From positions 3,920 to 14,997 of the forward strand of contig JAGREZ010000228.1 in assembly GCA_020446285.1 (NCBI GenBank): a stretch of DNA of 11,078 nt. The letters run 5' to 3'. Shown here in pieces: positions 7,197 through 11,078 of the stretch. Positions within the stretch are counted from its first letter, which is position 1; the number at the start of each line of letters is the position of its first letter. The notes under the pieces were generated by a model. That model was not told the DNA's origin and did not search any database. It saw only the letters and a program-made list of their open reading frames with translations. This DNA comes from Geminicoccaceae bacterium. Its GTDB lineage: Bacteria; Pseudomonadota; Alphaproteobacteria; Geminicoccales; Geminicoccaceae. A program made the translations under genes and the position numbers.

Positions 7197-8044
7197 TAGC
7201 CCCAGTAGAAGTAGACGGCGATGATGTGCGCGATGAGCGTGATCACGAGTGCGATCGTCACCGGCACATGAATGTAGAGCCAGAGGTCGAGGAGCGCCTT
7301 GAGCCTGAGATCCCGCCGCGCGCGCTGGACGATCTCGAGCTTGCCGCCAAGGATCCTTGCGAGCTCGCTCGCCTTCTGCGCCTCGACGGGCGGCAGGTTG
7401 CGTGAAATCTCGCGCGCCCGGGCGATGGCGCGGGCGGTGCCGCAGCCGGAGTCGCGCGCGGTGATGATCCTCCTGAACGATCCGCCGATATGGGTGCCGT
7501 TCTGGCTCATGCGGACCAGTTCGGCGAATTCGTCACTGAGCTGCAGCGCCGCCTTCGCCGCCTCGCCATCGATCTCGACGATGGCCCTCGCCATTTCGTC
7601 CAGCGACTGGCTTCGCCGGTTCTCGGTCATCAGTTGCGGCACCCGGACATAGACGAGAAGCCCGATCGCACCGGAGGCAATCACGATCAGCATGAGGATG
7701 TAGGCGAGGCTGTGAATGTTCCAGCCGAGCTGGAAGCCCGTGTGCAGCGTGCCGACGATGACCAGCGACAGGCCGAGATAGACATGCGCCGAAAGCCAGC
7801 CCTTGAGGCTCCAGTTGCCCGGCCCGTAACGTCGTTTCCTGATGCCGAACCACATGAGCCAGACGATCAGCAGCGCGCCGATGGTGCCGAGCGTATAGCC
7901 GAGCCAGGTGCCGCCATTGTGGCCGGCGGGAAAGTCGAAACCGAGATAGAGGCCGACGCTCAGGATCGAGAGGACGCAAGCCCATTTGAGATGACGGAAA
8001 TTGCGCCAGGCAAGAAAGCTCTCGTGACGCACGGCCCGGTTCAT
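7196..8044 (-). CDS. Five-helix dihaem cytochrome b membrane subunit
   Basis: 282 residues with hydrophobic segments at about 21-37, 49-68, 84-102, 112-134 and 253-280. Helix 3 carries His87 and His101, and helix 5 carries His259 and His273: both pairs are H-x13-H, the spacing known from bis-histidine dihaem b proteins such as cytochrome bc1 and ferric-reductase/NOX families. Basic residues (RKRRYG at 69-74 and the arginine-rich 135-252 loop) place the N-terminus and the 118-residue loop in the cytosol and the C-terminus in the periplasm. In this topology His87/His259 would hold a cytosol-side haem and His101/His273 a periplasm-side haem. The ATG overlaps the stop of the flavoprotein gene in ATGA (8041-8044), with GGAG at 8056-8053 as Shine-Dalgarno, so the two are probably translated together and form a complex. 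Electrons could pass to the ten-haem protein or to quinone. Named family not assigned. Confidence 0.85.
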   Translation of the reverse strand: MNRAVRHESFLAWRNFRHLKWACVLSILSVGLYLGFDFPAGHNGGTWLGYTLGTIGALLIVWLMWFGIRKRRYGPGNWSLKGWLSAHVYLGLSLVIVGTLHTGFQLGWNIHSLAYILMLIVIASGAIGLLVYVRVPQLMTENRRSQSLDEMARAIVEIDGEAAKAALQLSDEFAELVRMSQNGTHIGGSFRRIITARDSGCGTARAIARAREISRNLPPVEAQKASELARILGGKLEIVQRARRDLRLKALLDLWLYIHVPVTIALVITLIAHIIAVYFYWG

Positions 8045-10455
8045 GACGGCATCTCCGTCATGCTGCGGAAATAGTCATTCGGGCTGATACGGATGGCCGC
8101 GCCGGTGGGACAGGCACGCACACAGGCGGGACCGCCCCGCGTGCCGCGACAGAGATCGCATTTCATCGCCTTCTTGGGCAGATCCCCGCCGCCGGCACCG
8201 GCCTTCTTCGCCTTGCCCGCCAGCTTGTCCTCACCCGGCCCGGAACCCCGGCCGAACAGGAGCCATTGCAGCAGGCCCGGTTTCTTCGGCGCCGGCACGG
8301 CCATGCGGATCACGCCATAGGGACAGTTTTCCGAACAATTGCCGCAGCCGATACAGGTCTTGTCGATCCACACCTCGCCCTTCTCGTCGCGATGCAGGGC
8401 ATTGGGCGGACAATCGGCCATGCAATGCGGATTTTCGCAATGGCGGCAGGAGATCGGCACATGCAGCTGGCGGAAGGTCGGCCCGGCCTCGCGGTCGAGG
8501 CGGGCGATGCCGTCATGGGTCTCGGCGCAGGCGATCTCGCAATTGTCACAGCGCACACAGAGCGACTCGTCGATCAGGAGGGCGTTGGTGGCTTCGCCGA
8601 TCCCCTGCTCGACGAGAAAATCGGCGACCGCGCCACGCCACGGATCCTGCTGATAGGCCACCCCGCGCAACACGCGGTCATGCACCGCCTGATCGATCTT
8701 GACCCTGAGGTCGGGGCGGGCGTCGAGGAACGGCTTGAAGGCCGCGCCGTCGATCAGGAGGGCTTCGGTATCGACGGAAGCGGTCACATCGGCGGTGCGC
8801 GGGCGGTTGTAGAGCAACGCCATCTCGCCGACGATGCTGCCCGCCGGTTCGACGCCGAATACGGTTTCCCTGCCATCCGCACTCGACGAGATGGTCACCG
8901 AACCCGATCGGATGAAGTAGATGTTCTGGTCGTCGGTCGTGCCCTCGCGGATCAGCAGATCGCCGGCTGTGAACCGGCGGACCTCGGCGGTATCGATCAG
9001 CGGTTGCAGGTCCGCTTCGGAGAGATCGCCCGACAGGCTGTCCTGCAGCTGGCGGATGATGATCGTCCGCTCGAAGATCGACCGCGCCCTTGCCGAAGAG
9101 GCCAGCAGCTTGATGACCGAGCGCCGGGCCATCTCGATCAGGACGCAGTCGGTTGCCGCCCTGACGTTGGAGGTCCGCCTCTGGCCGGAGGTGAAGCCGA
9201 CATCGCCGATGAAATCGCCGGTGGTGCGGGTCACGGTCTGCGTCGCGCCGGACTTGTCGGTGAGATCGAGCTGCACGATACCGTCGCCGATGAGTAGGAT
9301 CGTTCCGGCCCGTCCGCCCGTCCGCGTCACCGGCTCGCCCCTGAAGAGAAGGTGCGTGTCGCTGTCGAGGAGGAATTCGCGCAGCTGCAGCGTGGTCAGT
9401 TCGTCGAACAGCGGCAGCTGGTCACGGATCAGCACGAGCGCCTCGTCCACGGACGGACGTCCCGGCAATCCGGCGAGCTTTTCGGCGAGGATCGGCTGGT
9501 CGGCGGGCTCGACCGGATGGCCCGAGATCGTCTCGATGACCTCGTAGCCCTGATTCATGCACTGCTTGATGACCGGTGCACCGGCCGGCGCGCCGATGAC
9601 ATAAAGCCCCTCGACATTGGTCTCGTAGGTGACGCTCAGCTCGGGAATGCGGGCATTCCTGTCGGCCGGGAACCGAATGCCGCATCGTTCGAGAAAGCCA
9701 CGCGGCGGGATGCCGCCGAGACGCGCGATCACCCGGTCGATGGCAATCTCGCGGCTTCCCTCGGGCGTGCGCAGGATGATCCTGCCGGGCTCGATCCGCT
9801 CCGGGCTGGTGCTGAAGAGGATATCGAGACTGTCGCCCTGCGCCGCCTTCTCGACAGCGGTGATATTGCCCGACTTGGCGCGCGCCCACTCCGCGCGGCG
9901 ATAGGCGATGTAGACGCGGTTCTGGCGGGCGAGCGCAACCGCGTTCTCGATCGCCGAATCGCCGCCGCCGATGACGACGATGGTCTCGCCGGCGAAGGCT
10001 TCGGGATCATCGAGCTGATACTGCACGCAGGGAAGATCGTCGCCCGGAACGCCGACCTTGCGCAACTCGCCCTGGTCGCCGATGGCCATGACCACATGCG
10101 CCGCCTCGACCATCTCGCCACCACGCAAGGTGATGCGGAACCCGCCCTTGCTGCCTTCGACCGTTTCGGCATTGGCATTGCAGCGCAGATTGATTCCGAG
10201 CCGTTCCGCCTGCTCGCCCCAGACGCCGAGGATCTCCTCGCGCGTGCCTGCCTCGAAACCGATGTCGCTGCGAAGCGGCAGGTTGTCGGGCGTCGCCATG
10301 ACATACTTGCCCTTCTGGTAGCGCTGGATGGTCTGGGCATAGATGTCGTGACGCTCGAGAACGACGTGCGACAGGCCACGTTCGGCGGCACGGGCGGCAG
10401 CACTCAGGCCCGCCGGGCCTGATCCGAGAATGGCGACTTCGAAACGTTCAGCCAT
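8041..10455 (-). CDS. FAD/NAD(P) oxidoreductase - two CNB domains - four [4Fe-4S] ferredoxin fusion
   Basis: 804 residues, no signal peptide or membrane helix, so cytosolic. Residues 1-310: thioredoxin-reductase-like flavoprotein with FAD motif GSGPAG (11-16), Glu34 for the FAD ribose and a nucleotide motif GGGDSA (163-168). YRR at 185-187 followed by Arg192 hints at NADPH. The redox CxxC of true thioredoxin reductases is absent. Residues about 346-450 and 483-580: two cyclic-nucleotide-binding folds. The second has the full phosphate-binding pattern (GEMALLYNRPRTADV, 543-557); the first keeps Arg427 but has Asp418 for Glu. Residues 628-792: sixteen cysteines in ferredoxin spacing (633/636/639/643, 670/673/678/682, 701/704/707/711, 766/769/778/782), as in DmsB/NrfC-type electron-transfer subunits with four [4Fe-4S] clusters. 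It starts 24 bases after the preceding gene and overlaps cytochrome b by 4 bases. Inferred role: nucleotide-gated exchange of electrons between NAD(P)H and the membrane cytochrome. Confidence 0.93.
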   Translation of the reverse strand: MAERFEVAILGSGPAGLSAAARAAERGLSHVVLERHDIYAQTIQRYQKGKYVMATPDNLPLRSDIGFEAGTREEILGVWGEQAERLGINLRCNANAETVEGSKGGFRITLRGGEMVEAAHVVMAIGDQGELRKVGVPGDDLPCVQYQLDDPEAFAGETIVVIGGGDSAIENAVALARQNRVYIAYRRAEWARAKSGNITAVEKAAQGDSLDILFSTSPERIEPGRIILRTPEGSREIAIDRVIARLGGIPPRGFLERCGIRFPADRNARIPELSVTYETNVEGLYVIGAPAGAPVIKQCMNQGYEVIETISGHPVEPADQPILAEKLAGLPGRPSVDEALVLIRDQLPLFDELTTLQLREFLLDSDTHLLFRGEPVTRTGGRAGTILLIGDGIVQLDLTDKSGATQTVTRTTGDFIGDVGFTSGQRRTSNVRAATDCVLIEMARRSVIKLLASSARARSIFERTIIIRQLQDSLSGDLSEADLQPLIDTAEVRRFTAGDLLIREGTTDDQNIYFIRSGSVTISSSADGRETVFGVEPAGSIVGEMALLYNRPRTADVTASVDTEALLIDGAAFKPFLDARPDLRVKIDQAVHDRVLRGVAYQQDPWRGAVADFLVEQGIGEATNALLIDESLCVRCDNCEIACAETHDGIARLDREAGPTFRQLHVPISCRHCENPHCMADCPPNALHRDEKGEVWIDKTCIGCGNCSENCPYGVIRMAVPAPKKPGLLQWLLFGRGSGPGEDKLAGKAKKAGAGGGDLPKKAMKCDLCRGTRGGPACVRACPTGAAIRISPNDYFRSMTEMPS

Positions 10456-10479
10456 GGGTCCGCCCCCGCCCCTCGGCTC

Positions 10480-11078
10480 TCAGGATCCCCCGGAATCGAC
10501 GCGCCGGAGCGCGTCCAGATGCACCCCCGGCCGATATTGCTCGTCCTTTTCGACGGCCGAGTAGAGATCATTGACCACCTGCTCGTAGCCGGCATATTCG
10601 GCGTCGCTCAACAGGCCCTCCACACTCATCGCCTCGACGATGGTGCTGATCGCCATGGTCGTCTGCTCGGCGGCGACATAGTCGACATACTCGCCGCGCA
10701 GCCCCTCGCGAACGAGACCGTCGAGAATCGAGCGCATGGTCGCCGGACCGAATTCGTGCCCGGCGAACACACCCAACGCCTCGTCGACGGCCACGGAAAG
10801 GGAGGCTGCCGCCTCCCGCCAGGCGCGCGCGCTCTTCTGACTGGCCCTGTGCAGCGCCCGGCCGCGCGTCGCGATGGTTCCGGCGAGCTCGCTGTCGACG
10901 GCGCCGGCGGCGATTCGCAGCATGATGAGGCTGGCATCGTTGAATCTGACCACGCCCGGACCGAGGCCGAGGCTCGCGCGCTCCTGCCAGCGCGCAGCAC
11001 TCATCGGCTTGTGACAGGCGTGACAGTCGAAGAAGAAGAGTTCGGGGAAGAGGCCCGTATTGCCGTATCTGTCGCTCT
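10480..11078 (-). CDS. C-terminal part of a cytochrome c-type protein (5' end outside window)
   Basis: The frame is open from the right edge to the TGA at 10482-10480, giving 198 visible residues. The ATG at 11004 is not a credible start because coding signal continues upstream: the 24 residues before it include a CHACH haem-binding site (codons 11025-11011) in the context FFFDCHACHKPMS. After this haem about 175 residues without cysteine follow, mostly alanine-, glutamate- and arginine-rich and probably helical (for example residues around LVREGLRGEYVDYVAAEQ). The protein is therefore probably a multihaem or monohaem cytochrome whose haem part lies mainly outside the window and which ends in a helical domain. 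It is the first gene seen of the operon and lies 24 bases before the flavoprotein. Periplasmic location is expected for c-type haem but the signal peptide cannot be seen. Family not recognised. Confidence 0.75.
   Translation of the reverse strand, partial: SDRYGNTGLFPELFFFDCHACHKPMSAARWQERASLGLGPGVVRFNDASLIMLRIAAGAVDSELAGTIATRGRALHRASQKSARAWREAAASLSVAVDEALGVFAGHEFGPATMRSILDGLVREGLRGEYVDYVAAEQTTMAISTIVEAMSVEGLLSDAEYAGYEQVVNDLYSAVEKDEQYRPGVHLDALRRVDSGGS

Noticed and set aside
5619..7199. 526-codon open frame on the plus strand opposite the ten-haem gene
   Set aside because: It lies wholly antisense to a gene with ten CxxCH sites, has no recognisable domain, and long antisense frames are expected in GC-rich DNA.
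8266..10422. Two plus-strand open frames of 343 and 356 codons opposite the flavoprotein
   Set aside because: Both mirror the codon structure of the 804-residue gene and show no motifs or ribosome binding sites.
10480..11004. Complete 174-residue protein starting at the ATG at 11004
   Set aside because: The frame continues upstream through a CHACH haem site to the window edge, so the ATG is internal.

Overview
The window is one uninterrupted minus-strand gene block, read from the right edge to the left edge, in a GC-rich (by eye about 60-65%) Gram-negative bacterium. An outer-membrane beta-barrel, many exported c-type cytochromes and the codon preference point to a proteobacterium, perhaps an alphaproteobacterium; the taxon is an inference and not secure. 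Seven genes are present, the first and last cut by the window edges. No tRNA, rRNA, mobile element or CRISPR is visible.

Layout in transcription order: (1) 11078-10480, the C-terminal end of a cytochrome c-type protein with one visible CxxCH; (2) 10455-8041, an 804-residue cytosolic fusion of a thioredoxin-reductase-like FAD/NAD(P) module, two cyclic-nucleotide-binding (CNB) modules and a four-cluster [4Fe-4S] ferredoxin module; (3) 8044-7196, a five-helix membrane cytochrome b with two H-x13-H helices; (4) 7181-5430, an inner-membrane-anchored protein with an FHA-like cytosolic head and ten periplasmic CxxCH haem sites; (5) 5353-3437, an exported protein with two HbpS/GlcG-type domains; (6) 3433-1577, an outer-membrane beta-barrel; (7) 1559 to beyond base 1, a large exported multihaem cytochrome with at least five haems. 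Junctions are tight (overlap of 4, gaps of 3, 14, 17 and 24 bases). The one larger gap (76 bases, 5354-5429) carries a hairpin right after a stop codon.

Taken together the genes describe a complete electron path across the whole cell envelope: NAD(P)H/FAD and iron-sulfur clusters in the cytosol, a dihaem b wire through the inner membrane, a ten-haem periplasmic carrier, a barrel in the outer membrane and a large multihaem cytochrome at or beyond it. This is the logic of a porin-cytochrome conduit for extracellular electron exchange, but joined in one operon to a soluble pyridine-nucleotide oxidoreductase that carries its own cyclic-nucleotide sensors. Direction (reducing outside acceptors, or drawing electrons in from Fe(II) or another donor to make NAD(P)H) cannot be read from the sequence. 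The function is inferred from domains and gene order; I cannot name an established system that matches the full set.
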